DNA from: CADEED01 sp039930985
Lineage (GTDB): Bacteria; Pseudomonadota; Gammaproteobacteria; Steroidobacterales; Steroidobacteraceae
Direction of reading: 5' to 3'
NCBI GenBank assembly: GCA_039930985.1
Contig: JBDTSV010000020.1
Location: 1 to 60,958 of the forward strand
Length of the DNA: 60,958 nucleotides
Below are positions 1 to 7,592 of this stretch, piece after piece (the first letter of the stretch is position 1; the number at the start of each line of letters is the position of its first letter). Position numbers and translations under genes: made by a program. The notes below the pieces were generated by a model. The model ran no database searches. It was not told the origin of the DNA and saw only the letters and a list, made by a program, of their open reading frames with translations.

Positions 1-774
1 CTCGGCAAGGTGCGTCCCGGCGACATGGGCTTCGACGTCATCCACATGAACCTGCATAAGACCTTCTCCACGCCGCACGGTGGTGGTGGTCCGGGCGCGG
101 GCGCGGTGGGCGTGGGCGCACGCCTGCTGCCTTTCATGCCCATTCCAGTGGTGGGCAAGGACGGTGAAAAATATCGCTGGCTGTCGGAAAAGGACCTGCC
201 GCAATCCATCGGGCGTCTCTCGGCGTTCATGGGCAATGCCGGCGTGCTGCTGCGCGCGTACATCTATATGCGCATGCTCGGGCGCGAGGGCATGCATCGC
301 GTGGGCGAATACGCCACGCTCAATGCCAACTACCTGATGGCACGCCTCGCGAAAGCCGGCTTCGATCCGGCGTATCCGACACGACGCGCCAGCCACGAGT
401 TCATCATCACGGCGAAGAAGCAGCAGCGCGATCTCGGTGTTTCGGCGATGGACATCGCGAAGCGGCTGCTCGACTACGGGTTTCACGCCCCGACCACCTA
501 CTTCCCGTTGCTGGTGCCCGAATGTCTGCTCATCGAACCCACCGAGACCGAGAGCAAGGAAGCTCTCGATGGCTTCATCGATGCCATGGCGGCGATCTTG
601 AACGAGGCCCAGACGCAGGCTGACCTCGTCAGGTCCGCACCGCACACCATGACGGTGCGGCGCCTCGACGACGTCCGTGCGGCGCGTCAGCTCGATCTCA
701 CCTGGAAACCTTCCCAGGGGCTGCGCCCCTCGTCGGAAAACGCCGCCGATGCGGCGTCGTCCGAAAAAAACTAG
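1..774 (+). CDS. gcvPB: Glycine dehydrogenase (decarboxylating) subunit 2, C-terminal part
   Basis: This is the C-terminal ~257 residues of the P-protein beta subunit of the glycine cleavage system, which decarboxylates glycine and passes the aminomethyl group to lipoyl-GcvH in the cytoplasm. The reading frame is open from base 1, so the N-terminus lies outside the window. The PLP-lysine region is visible near the start (HMNLHKTFSTPHGGGG), followed by the conserved PHHPTTYFP-like stretch seen here as HAPTTYFPLLVPE. The family normally ends near RAARQLDLTWKP; here about 20 extra residues follow, encoded by a palindromic repeat (716-764). A stop follows at 772-774. Lipoyl biosynthesis genes for the same complex are also in the window (56353). 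Confidence 0.95.
   Translation, partial: LGKVRPGDMGFDVIHMNLHKTFSTPHGGGGPGAGAVGVGARLLPFMPIPVVGKDGEKYRWLSEKDLPQSIGRLSAFMGNAGVLLRAYIYMRMLGREGMHRVGEYATLNANYLMARLAKAGFDPAYPTRRASHEFIITAKKQQRDLGVSAMDIAKRLLDYGFHAPTTYFPLLVPECLLIEPTETESKEALDGFIDAMAAILNEAQTQADLVRSAPHTMTVRRLDDVRAARQLDLTWKPSQGLRPSSENAADAASSEKN
716..764. repeat. Two-hairpin palindromic element, copy 1 (in frame in gcvPB)
   Basis: The element consists of AGGGGCTGCGCCCCT (716-730) and then a second dyad TCGGAAAACGCCGCC...GCGGCGTCGTCCG. A close relative lies at 57372-57420 inside the lipoyl gene fusion and a partial one at 4090-4117. Here it is read in frame and forms most of the unusual C-terminal tail of GcvPB. Family membership (REP-like or other) is not known. 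Confidence 0.7.
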
Positions 775-789
775 GACTTGTCAGTCTGG

Positions 790-795
790 TAGAGT
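790..795 (+). promoter_or_regulatory. -10-like hexamer TAGAGT, predicted leaderless start of dgkA
   Basis: TAGAGT ends 9 bases before the dgkA ATG at 805, and no purine-rich Shine-Dalgarno lies between them. Transcription would begin 0-3 bases before the start codon. One of about a dozen cases in the window. Confidence 0.4.
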
Positions 796-804
796 CGGCC
801 CCCG

Positions 805-1179
805 ATGAACGACACCAGCGACCGATTTAAACCCACCGGGTTTACGCGTATGTTCCGCGCATTCGGCGCGAGCATGAAAGGGTTTGTCGGCGCCTATCGG
901 GAAGAGGCCGCTTTCCGGCAGGAACTGGCCCTGGGCGTCGTGGTCATTCCACTGGGCCTGTGGTTAGGCCGCAATGGCGTCGAGCGCGTCTTGCTGATCG
1001 CGCCCATGTTCCTGGTGCTGATCGTGGAGCTGCTCAACAGCGCCATCGAGGCGACGGTCGATCGTATCGGCCTCGAGCGCCACAAGTTGTCGGGTCTCGC
1101 CAAGGACATCGGTTCCGCGGCGGTACTCACGTCCCTGCTGCTGCTGGCGGTGATCTGGACTCTGGTTCTCTGGCGCTGA
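805..1179 (+). CDS. dgkA: Diacylglycerol kinase
   Basis: A 124-aa integral membrane protein of the prokaryotic DgkA family, which phosphorylates diacylglycerol released by osmoregulated glucan and LPS-modifying reactions and returns it to phospholipid synthesis as phosphatidate. The length matches the family (~120 aa). The amphipathic N-terminus with EEAAFRQE, the catalytic segment VELLNSAIEATVDRI and three hydrophobic spans are visible. It starts at ATG 805 without a ribosome binding site but with a -10-like hexamer 9 bases upstream. The following protease gene begins 27 bases after its stop and may be cotranscribed. Confidence 0.95.
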   Translation: MNDTSDRFKPTGFTRMFRAFGASMKGFVGAYREEAAFRQELALGVVVIPLGLWLGRNGVERVLLIAPMFLVLIVELLNSAIEATVDRIGLERHKLSGLAKDIGSAAVLTSLLLLAVIWTLVLWR

Positions 1180-1206
1180 TTGCCTAACAACACGAAAGGA
1201 TTCCGC

Positions 1207-4062
1207 ATGCACCCACGCCTGGCTGTACTCGGTCTGATCTTCGCGGTCCCCGTGTTCGGGCAGAACGCACCGCCGCAGGTCGTGGCGCAGTCCACGGCAA
1301 CCCAGGCCGCGTTACCGCAGGCTGAAGGCGAAAGCGCCGCCTGGCGCGGAACCCTGGCGCGAGTTGCAGAAAGCGTGGTCGCCATCGAGATCGACCAGAC
1401 GCGCGCGTTCGACACGGAATGGAATTCCTCCGCGCAGGCCACCGGCTTCGTCATCGACGCCGAGCGCGGGCTCATTCTCACCAACCGTCACGTGGTGACC
1501 CCTGGCCCGGTCACTTCGGAAGCCACTTTTCTCAACCGCGAGGAAGTGCAGCTCTATCCGGTGTACCGCGATCCCATCCACGACTTCGGCATTTACCGTT
1601 ACGACCCGAAGAAACTTCGCTTCATCAAGCCACGCTCGCTGCCGCTGTATCCCGACGGTGCGCAGATCGGCCGCGAGATCCGCGTCATCGGCAACAATGC
1701 CGGCGAACAGCTGTCCATCCTCGCCGGCACCATCGCCAAACTGGATCGCGACGCGCCCGAGTACGGCATCGGCAAGTACAACGATTTCAACACGTTTTAT
1801 CTGCAGGCGGCTTCCGGTACCTCGGGCGGTTCCTCCGGCTCGCCGGTCATCGACATCCAGGGCCGCGTCATCGCGCTCAACGCCGGCGGCGCCACCGGCG
1901 CCGCCTCCAGCTTCTATCTACCGCTCGGGCGCGTGAAGCGCGCGCTCGAACTCATCCAGGCCGGCAAGGCCGTGCCGCGCGGCGCGTTGCAGGTGGTGTT
2001 TCACTACACCCCGTACGACGAACTGCGCCGCCTCGGACTCGCGGAAAAAACCGAAGAGTCGGCGCGCAGGGCGTTCCCCGCGCTGACCGGCATGCTGGTG
2101 GTCAACGAGGTACTGCCTGGCGGTCCCGCGGACGGCACGCTGCAGCCCGGCGACGTGCTGGTGCGCGTGAATGGCAAGCTGGTGTCGGAGTTCGAACCGC
2201 TGGATGCGGTGACCGACGATTCCGTCGGCGGCACGATCGAGCTCGATCTCGAGCGCGGCGGCAAACCCGTGAGCGCCAAGCTCAACGTCGGCAATCTGCA
2301 TGACATCACGCCCTCGGCGTATCTGGAGTTCGGTGACACCGTGGTGCACACCGTGTCGTACCAGATGGCGCGGCATTTCAACGTGGCGGTGAATGGCGTG
2401 TACGTCGCCAACCCCGGTTACGTGTTTGGCGCCGCCGGCGTGCCGCGCGGCGCGGTGATCTCCAGCGCCAACGGCAAGCCCACACCCAATCTCGCGGCGT
2501 TCGAGGCCGTGGTCACCGGGCTCGCCGACGGCGAACGCTTCACGGTGCGCTATTCCACCGTCGATGATCCGAACGGCTCGAGTGTGCGTAGCGCGCGCAT
2601 GGATCGGCGCTGGTTCCCGGCCAATCATTGTCTGCGCGATGATGCCGCCGGTGTCTGGCAGTGCGCGCCACTGGCGAATCTCGGTGCGGCCAAGCCGGAG
2701 ACCGGTGGCAGCACGCGATTCTCCAAGCCCGACGATCCGCGTGCCGCTTCGCTGGCCGCGTCACTCGTCGGCGTGGGCTTCGACATGCCGTATTCGGTCT
2801 CGGGTATCACCGAGCGCAACTATCGCGGCACCGGCCTGGTGGTCGACGCCGCGCGCGGCCTGATCGTGGTCGATCGCAACACCGTGCCGGTTTCCATGGG
2901 CGATGTGCGCGTGGTATTCGCCGGCACGCTGGAAATTCCCGGCAAGGTGGAGTTCGTGCACCCGCTGCACAACCTCGCCATCGTCAGCTACGACCCGAAG
3001 CTGGTCGGCACCACGCCGGTGCGCAGCGCCAAGTTGTTAGACCGCAGGATCGTGCCGGGCGAGTCGCTCTGGGTGGTCGGCATGGCCCCGGATAGCGAAC
3101 TGAATGCGCGCGCCACGCAGGTGGCGGCTCTGTCGCCCATCCAGTTGCCGTTGTCGCGCACCATGCAGTTTCGCGAGAGCAATCTCGAAACCATCCAGCT
3201 GGTGAATGGCCCCGCTGATTTCGACGGTGCGCTCACCGACGCATCGGGCGCGGTGGTCGGGCTCTGGTCCAGCTTCGCCTGGGAGAGTGGCCGCGACCTG
3301 CAGCAGGAAAATCGCGGCGTGGCCATCGGCGTGGTGTCGGACATGCTCCGCCGCGTGCAGGCCAGCCAGCCACTGTTTTCGCTCGAAGCCGAACTCGTAC
3401 CGCAGCCGCTGGCCGGCGCGCGGCGACTCGGATTGTCTGACGCTTGGCTGCGCAAGCTCGAGCTCGCCAGTCCGAATCAACGCCAGGTGCTGTCCATCGT
3501 GCGCCTCGTGGGCGGATCCCCGGCGGTCGGTCGCCTGAAGCAGGGCGACATACTGCTTTCCATCGATGACAAGGTGGTCACACGCTTCCGCGAAGTCGAG
3601 CTCGCCGTGGCCGACAAACCCGAAGTGAACGTCACGGTGTGGCGCGACAGCGAAGAGAAGATAGTGCCCGTGCCGACCGCCGCGCTCACCGGCAACGACA
3701 TCGACCGCATCGTCATGTGGGCCGGCGCCACCTTGCAGGCACCACACCGCGCAATGATCGCGCAGCGCGGCATCCCGCCCGAAGGCGTGTACGTCGGCTA
3801 CTTCGCCTACGGTTCGCCGGCCACGCGTTATGGTCTGTTCCCCGGTCGCCGCATCGTCGAAGTCGACGGTATTCCCACCCCCAACCTCGACGAGTTCCTC
3901 AAGGTGGTATCGGGCCGGCCGGATCGTTCGGCCATACGCTTGCGTACCATCACCTGGAACAACGCGCCTGAAGTCATCACGCTCAAGCTCGATCGCCACT
4001 ACTGGCCCACCTACGAGCTGAAACGTGGCGCCGACGGCTGGGAGCGCAAAGACCTCGAGTAG
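1207..4062 (+). CDS. Secreted tandem HtrA-like serine protease with four PDZ domains
   Basis: A 951-aa exported protein: signal peptide at residues 1-19 (MHPRLAVLGLIFAVPVFG), a trypsin-like domain with an intact triad (His95 in TNRHVV, Asp126 in IHDFGIY, Ser210 in GSSGSP), a PDZ domain beginning near GMLVVNEVLPGGPAD, a second PDZ-like unit (GVYVANPGYVFGAAG), then a second protease-like domain and two more PDZ units (SIVRLVGGSPAVG; VYVGYFAYGSPATR). In the second protease half the serine motif is replaced by GPADFDGALTD and the histidine position by NTV, so it looks catalytically dead. This doubled layout resembles eukaryotic Nma111/DegP7 rather than E. coli DegP. The ATG at 1207 is chosen because GAAAGGA sits 6 bases upstream; an in-frame TTG at 1180 is less likely. 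Probable role: periplasmic protein quality control. Confidence 0.85.
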   Translation: MHPRLAVLGLIFAVPVFGQNAPPQVVAQSTATQAALPQAEGESAAWRGTLARVAESVVAIEIDQTRAFDTEWNSSAQATGFVIDAERGLILTNRHVVTPGPVTSEATFLNREEVQLYPVYRDPIHDFGIYRYDPKKLRFIKPRSLPLYPDGAQIGREIRVIGNNAGEQLSILAGTIAKLDRDAPEYGIGKYNDFNTFYLQAASGTSGGSSGSPVIDIQGRVIALNAGGATGAASSFYLPLGRVKRALELIQAGKAVPRGALQVVFHYTPYDELRRLGLAEKTEESARRAFPALTGMLVVNEVLPGGPADGTLQPGDVLVRVNGKLVSEFEPLDAVTDDSVGGTIELDLERGGKPVSAKLNVGNLHDITPSAYLEFGDTVVHTVSYQMARHFNVAVNGVYVANPGYVFGAAGVPRGAVISSANGKPTPNLAAFEAVVTGLADGERFTVRYSTVDDPNGSSVRSARMDRRWFPANHCLRDDAAGVWQCAPLANLGAAKPETGGSTRFSKPDDPRAASLAASLVGVGFDMPYSVSGITERNYRGTGLVVDAARGLIVVDRNTVPVSMGDVRVVFAGTLEIPGKVEFVHPLHNLAIVSYDPKLVGTTPVRSAKLLDRRIVPGESLWVVGMAPDSELNARATQVAALSPIQLPLSRTMQFRESNLETIQLVNGPADFDGALTDASGAVVGLWSSFAWESGRDLQQENRGVAIGVVSDMLRRVQASQPLFSLEAELVPQPLAGARRLGLSDAWLRKLELASPNQRQVLSIVRLVGGSPAVGRLKQGDILLSIDDKVVTRFREVELAVADKPEVNVTVWRDSEEKIVPVPTAALTGNDIDRIVMWAGATLQAPHRAMIAQRGIPPEGVYVGYFAYGSPATRYGLFPGRRIVEVDGIPTPNLDEFLKVVSGRPDRSAIRLRTITWNNAPEVITLKLDRHYWPTYELKRGADGWERKDLE

Positions 4063-4089
4063 ATGCTTATTCAGGCCTGCGGCTACATT

Positions 4090-4117
4090 GGAAAACGCCG
4101 CCGAGTCGGCGGCGTAA
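4090..4117. repeat. Palindromic element, partial copy
   Basis: GGAAAACGCCGCCGAGTCGG followed by CGGCGTAA forms a perfect 8-bp dyad (4096-4103 with 4107-4114). The left part matches the second hairpin of the element at 716-764 (GGAAAACGCCGCCGA). It lies in the gap between the protease and the Sua5 gene; the first hairpin (AGGGGCTGCGCCCC) is absent here. Confidence 0.5.
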
Positions 4118-4163
4118 TCGCAGCGCGAAAACCGCGATGTCAACGCTCGAACATCGTGGTCTG

Positions 4164-4169
4164 TACAAT
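4164..4169 (+). promoter_or_regulatory. -10-like hexamer TACAAT, predicted leaderless start of sua5
   Basis: TGTACAAT ends 7 bases before the ATG at 4177, with no Shine-Dalgarno between. The predicted transcript begins within a base or two of the start codon. Confidence 0.45.
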
Positions 4170-4176
4170 CCGCGGC

Positions 4177-5208
4177 ATGGTCCGTGTCGTTCGAGCAACC
4201 CTGGTAGAGCTGGAAAACGCCGTCACCGCCTTGCGTGATGGCGAACTCGTCGCGTTCCCCACCGAAACCGTCTACGGCCTCGGCGCCAACGCGCAAAACC
4301 CGGCGGCAGTGCGCCGCATCTTCGAGTTGAAGGAACGCCCGGCCGATCACCCGGTCATCGTCCACCTCGACAACCCCAAATACCTGCATCGCTGGGCCAG
4401 TGCCGTGCCCGAAAACGCACAGAAACTGGCGGCGCGCTTCTGGCCGGGTCCTTTGACGATGGTGCTGCCGCGCTCGGAAAACGTGCATGACGTCGTGACA
4501 GGCGGCCAGGACACGGTCGCTATCCGCGTGCCTTCGCATCCCATGGCGCAACAGTTGCTCACCGCGTTCGGCGGTGGAATCGCCGCGCCATCGGCGAATC
4601 GTTTTGGCCGCGTGAGTCCGACGCGCGCCGAACACGTGCGCGAAGAATTCGGCGACGCGGTGCGCGTGGTACTCGATGGCGGCGAGAGCCAGATCGGGCT
4701 CGAGTCCACCATCGTGGGTTTCGACGGCGAGCAGGTGCGGCTGCTGCGGCCGGGCTTCGTCACCTATTCGCAGCTCAAGGAAGTCGTGGGCGACGTCATC
4801 GTCGGCGGTGGTGCCACCACGCCGCGCGTGCCGGGCGCGAAGGTGTCGCACTACGCGCCGCTCACGCCCATGAGCATCGTGCCCGTCGACGAGATCGACA
4901 AGCACGCCGAACAGCTTTCCGAAGGTGGGCGCCGCGTGGCGGTGCTCGCGATGCGCCTGCCGCTCAAGACTTATACGTCGGTCACCTGGATCAACGCCGG
5001 GCGGCGCCCGGACGCTTATGCACACGATCTGTATTCGAACCTGCGCGCGCTCGACAAGGCCGGCTGCGAGCAGATCCTGGTGCAGGATGTGCCGAGCGAG
5101 GAAAAATGGACCGCAATCCGCGATCGCCTGAGTCGCGGAGCGGCCGTGAGCGCGGTCAGCGACAACGATCAGTTTGCCGAGACGGGCGGGTACAGCGTCC
5201 TGCCGTGA
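4177..5208 (+). CDS. L-threonylcarbamoyladenylate synthase, long Sua5 type
   Basis: A 343-aa cytoplasmic enzyme that makes threonylcarbamoyl-AMP from threonine, bicarbonate and ATP for tRNA t6A37 modification. The YrdC domain fills residues 1-200 (PTETVYGLGANA, KERPADHPVIVHL, APSANRFGRVSPT, GLESTIVGF) and a C-terminal Sua5 domain follows the SHYAPLTP linker, so this is the long YwlC/Sua5 form rather than short TsaC. The reading frame is open from 4063, but the ATG at 4177 gives the standard N-terminus and has a TACAAT hexamer 7 bases upstream. Confidence 0.93.
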   Translation: MVRVVRATLVELENAVTALRDGELVAFPTETVYGLGANAQNPAAVRRIFELKERPADHPVIVHLDNPKYLHRWASAVPENAQKLAARFWPGPLTMVLPRSENVHDVVTGGQDTVAIRVPSHPMAQQLLTAFGGGIAAPSANRFGRVSPTRAEHVREEFGDAVRVVLDGGESQIGLESTIVGFDGEQVRLLRPGFVTYSQLKEVVGDVIVGGGATTPRVPGAKVSHYAPLTPMSIVPVDEIDKHAEQLSEGGRRVAVLAMRLPLKTYTSVTWINAGRRPDAYAHDLYSNLRALDKAGCEQILVQDVPSEEKWTAIRDRLSRGAAVSAVSDNDQFAETGGYSVLP

Positions 5209-5307
5209 AGCCCCCTGCGCAGCGGCGCATTCGAAAGCCACGGAACGTTTGTCTAACAGAAGAGTTCCTGGTTGGACGTCGAGAAACAGCAGGAAACAGG
5301 AGGATAT

Positions 5308-5649
5308 ATGGCAGTGCCGTGGCTCGTGGTGGGCAACCTGGTTCTGAACAACCTCGACAAGATCATCGGCGTCGTCAATCCGGCGTTCACGCGCAAGAAG
5401 GCGGATGTGTCGTCGGCCCAGTTCGAACTGCTCAATCAGCAGATCGCCGAGCTGCAGGCGGCGGCGTCTAACAACGCGGAACAAATCACGCAGCTCGCCG
5501 CGCAGGTCAAGGAAGTGGTTGCGGCGTTGGCGCAGGCTGGCGTCGAGGCCGTGGCACAGCGGGCGGCCAGCCGCAGACTGTCGCGCGCGGCGCTGGCCGC
5601 CTCGGTGGTCGCGGTGCTGATGGCCGGCGCATCGCTGCTCACGCGCTGA
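5308..5649 (+). CDS. Small coiled-coil protein with C-terminal membrane anchor
   Basis: A 113-aa protein of unknown function. It starts at ATG 5308, behind an unusually strong ribosome binding site (ACAGGAGGATAT). Residues ~30-85 are Gln/Ala/Glu rich with heptad-like spacing (FELLNQQIAELQAAA, QITQLAAQVKEVV), suggesting a coiled coil. The C-terminal ~20 residues (AALAASVVAVLMAGASLLT) form one hydrophobic segment ending in Arg, typical of a tail anchor. It stands alone between the Sua5 gene and a lipoprotein gene. The family was not recognised. Confidence 0.75.
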   Translation: MAVPWLVVGNLVLNNLDKIIGVVNPAFTRKKADVSSAQFELLNQQIAELQAAASNNAEQITQLAAQVKEVVAALAQAGVEAVAQRAASRRLSRAALAASVVAVLMAGASLLTR

Positions 5650-5720
5650 ACCGGCTGGGAAGTCGGTCCGGACGCGGGTAGTATGGCGCGCGTCTAACTA
5701 TCTAGAGACCGGGGGGCTTC

Positions 5721-6371
5721 ATGCGATCGAGGAATTCAGGTTCAAGTCTTTCAGGCATGCTGTTGGTGGTCCCGCTGCTCGCCGCCTGCGTGGGAAATTC
5801 CGTGGCACCAGGTGCCGGCCCCGCCGCGAGTCTCGCGGGGCTGCGGCTCGAGGTGCCCTGCGCCAACCCCAAGTTCAACCAGGACACCGAATGTCACTGG
5901 GACCAGAGCCTTCTGCAGACCGCAGATCCGCAGTGGAAGCTCAAGCGCGAAATCGTGCGCACCTTCGGCGGCAAGGCGGGCACCACGTACAACGTGACGT
6001 TGCACGTTCGCGGCGTGGTGGAACCGAAGAACTTCACCGGTGGCGAAGTCCAGTTCGATCATTTCCAGACCGGCGGCACGCCGGTCAAGAATGACTACAA
6101 CTTCTACAGCCTGCACGTTTCCGATCCCGAAGCCACTTACACCTTCAATCGCAACGAAGAGAAGGTGGGGCACTACACCTTTCCCGTCGACTATCGGGTC
6201 ACGATTCCGATTCGCGGCGGGGCCACCGTGATCATGGGCGCGTACGACTCGAACGACGTCGCGATCACGAACCACAAACATCTGGTGGTGGCCGGCATTC
6301 CGCCGGCGCCGCAGCCGTTCGACGGGCAGTTTTTCCAGCTCGATGTGGAGTCGGTGCGCGCTGGCCGCTAG
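5721..6371 (+). CDS. Hypothetical outer-envelope lipoprotein
   Basis: A 216-aa predicted lipoprotein with a lipobox LLAAC about 22 residues from the start, so it should be lipidated on that cysteine. The mature part is beta-rich and contains PSSTRT-free, Asn/Thr-rich stretches such as TYNVTLHVRGVVEPKNF and VDYRVTIPIRGGATV, reminiscent of a beta-sandwich. No known family was recognised. GGGGGG precedes the ATG at 5721 by a few bases, and a possible -10 (TAGTAT) lies about 35 bases upstream, so this gene, unlike several neighbours, seems to have a normal leader. Confidence 0.7.
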   Translation: MRSRNSGSSLSGMLLVVPLLAACVGNSVAPGAGPAASLAGLRLEVPCANPKFNQDTECHWDQSLLQTADPQWKLKREIVRTFGGKAGTTYNVTLHVRGVVEPKNFTGGEVQFDHFQTGGTPVKNDYNFYSLHVSDPEATYTFNRNEEKVGHYTFPVDYRVTIPIRGGATVIMGAYDSNDVAITNHKHLVVAGIPPAPQPFDGQFFQLDVESVRAGR

Positions 6372-6434
6372 GGCAATGAAAGTCAGAGTGGTGAGGCGCG
6401 GATCAGCTCATTGGCTGGTCGTGCGACTGAGCGT

Positions 6435-7217
6435 ATGCGCCGCAAGGTGACAGTGGGCAAAGGTTCGGCGCTCCCAGGCAGTCCATTCCTGACGCACGTT
6501 GGTCTCAAGGAAGACAAGGTTCAACCCGGCGTCTATCCGTTCACTCTGCCGCTGCTCGAAGAACCGCTCGACCTCAGGTTGTCGACTCCGGTGACGTTTC
6601 TCGTCGGAGAAAACGGCGCCGGAAAATCGACGTTGTTAGAAGCGCTGGCCTGGGCGGCGGGCTTCGGGCAGCGCGGCGGGCATCGCGATCAGAGCTTCGC
6701 CGAAGGTGCGGACGGCCACGCGCTCGGCCGCGCATTGCGCATGGGGTGGCGGCAGCGCGTGAGCGGCGGATTTTTTCTGCGCGCCGAGACGTTTTTCGAT
6801 TTCGCGTCCTACCTCGAGGAGGTTGGAAGCACTTTCGAAGCCTACGGCGGCAAATCGCTGCATGACCAATCGCACGGCGAGGCATTTCTTTCGCTGTTCA
6901 GTCACAACTTCGAAGACGGCCTGTTCATCCTCGACGAGCCGGAAGCCGCATTGTCACCTCAGCGCCAGCTGGCGTTTTTACGCATCCTTCACGACCTGGG
7001 GGAGAAGAAGGTGGCGCAGTTCGTCATCGCCACGCATTCGCCGATCCTGCTCACGTTGCCGAACTCGCGGGTGCTCAGCCTGGACGGCGGCAAGGTGTGT
7101 GAAGTCGACTATCGCGAGACGGAACATTTCCGCCTGACGCGGGATTTCCTGAATGCCCCCGAACGGTTCTACCGCCATCTGCTCGAAGAGGAGCAGCGCG
7201 TCGCCCAAGATCAGTAG
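6435..7217 (+). CDS. Predicted ABC-type (AAA_21-like) ATPase, single domain
   Basis: A 260-aa soluble ATPase with Walker A GENGAGKSTLLE near residue 62, Walker B LFILDEPEAALSP, and a switch histidine in IATHSPIL. The fold resembles stand-alone predicted ATPases of the RecF/SMC-like group rather than a transporter subunit: no permease gene is adjacent. A TTG at 6411 would extend it by 8 residues; ATG 6435 is preferred. The function is unknown. It overlaps the convergent slyX gene by 7 bases at the 3' end. Confidence 0.8.
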   Translation: MRRKVTVGKGSALPGSPFLTHVGLKEDKVQPGVYPFTLPLLEEPLDLRLSTPVTFLVGENGAGKSTLLEALAWAAGFGQRGGHRDQSFAEGADGHALGRALRMGWRQRVSGGFFLRAETFFDFASYLEEVGSTFEAYGGKSLHDQSHGEAFLSLFSHNFEDGLFILDEPEAALSPQRQLAFLRILHDLGEKKVAQFVIATHSPILLTLPNSRVLSLDGGKVCEVDYRETEHFRLTRDFLNAPERFYRHLLEEEQRVAQDQ

Positions 7218-7414
7218 TGCGGCGGCTTTTCGTACGCGGTGGCGCTCGCCCCGGCTTCCGATTCGATGGCAGCGATTTTTTCCATGAGCCGCTGGTTGCG
7301 AGCGAGCGCGCGATCCAGCTCTTTCTGCTGACGAGCGACCACGTCGCTGAGCTCGGTCACCGCCTGCTCCAGGTGCGCGAGCTTGATCTCGATCGCTTCG
7401 AATCTGTCTGCCAT
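7211..7414 (-). CDS. slyX: SlyX family protein
   Basis: A 67-aa coiled-coil protein starting MADRFEAIEIKLAHLEQAV and ending in the family hallmark KPPHY. Length and composition match SlyX. The biochemical role of SlyX is not established; in E. coli it was linked to phiX174 lysis through the neighbouring slyD. An upstream in-frame start at 7510 would place translated residues inside a palindromic repeat and is rejected. No slyD is next to it here. Confidence 0.9.
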   Translation of the reverse strand: MADRFEAIEIKLAHLEQAVTELSDVVARQQKELDRALARNQRLMEKIAAIESEAGASATAYEKPPHY

Positions 7415-7424
7415 GCCGTCAGTA

Positions 7425-7509
7425 TGGGGACACTCCCCATTTCCTAGCAAACGGTGCCGGACCTGAAGCCGGGTCCGGCACCATTTCCTGGAAATGGGGA
7501 GTGTCCCCA
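7425..7509. repeat. Large nested palindrome with TGGGGACACTCCCCA ends
   Basis: The outer arms are perfect inverted repeats of 20 bases (7425-7444, 7490-7509), each itself containing TGGGGAC/GTCCCCA-type dyads. Between them is a second perfect 10-bp stem, GGTGCCGGAC (7453-7462) with GTCCGGCACC (7473-7482). Elements with TGGGGAC-type ends are common in genomes that carry REP-associated tyrosine transposases; no such transposase is in the window. It sits just upstream of slyX. Confidence 0.75.
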
Positions 7510-7511
7510 AA

Positions 7512-7552
7512 TCCCAAAAACATCGGCGCCCTGGAATCCATTCCAGGGCGCC
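7512..7552 (-). terminator. Rho-independent terminator of the RcnB-like gene
   Basis: A perfect 12-bp stem GGCGCCCTGGAA / TTCCAGGGCGCC (7525-7536, 7541-7552) with a 4-base loop. Read on the minus strand it is followed by GATGTTTTTGG, giving the T-run. It lies 40 bases beyond the stop of the 7593-8360 gene. Confidence 0.7.
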
Positions 7553-7592
7553 GGCGACTACCCGCTAGCTCGGGTTCTTTGTGGCGTTAGCG

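Noticed and set aside
1180..1206. TTG start for the double protease
   Set aside because: It would put nine polar residues before a good signal peptide and ignores the GAAAGGA site upstream of ATG 1207.
3037..5484. 815-aa open frame on the minus strand
   Set aside because: It is the antisense shadow of the protease and Sua5 genes; His/Arg/Val-rich with no domain motifs, typical of GC-rich third-position effects.
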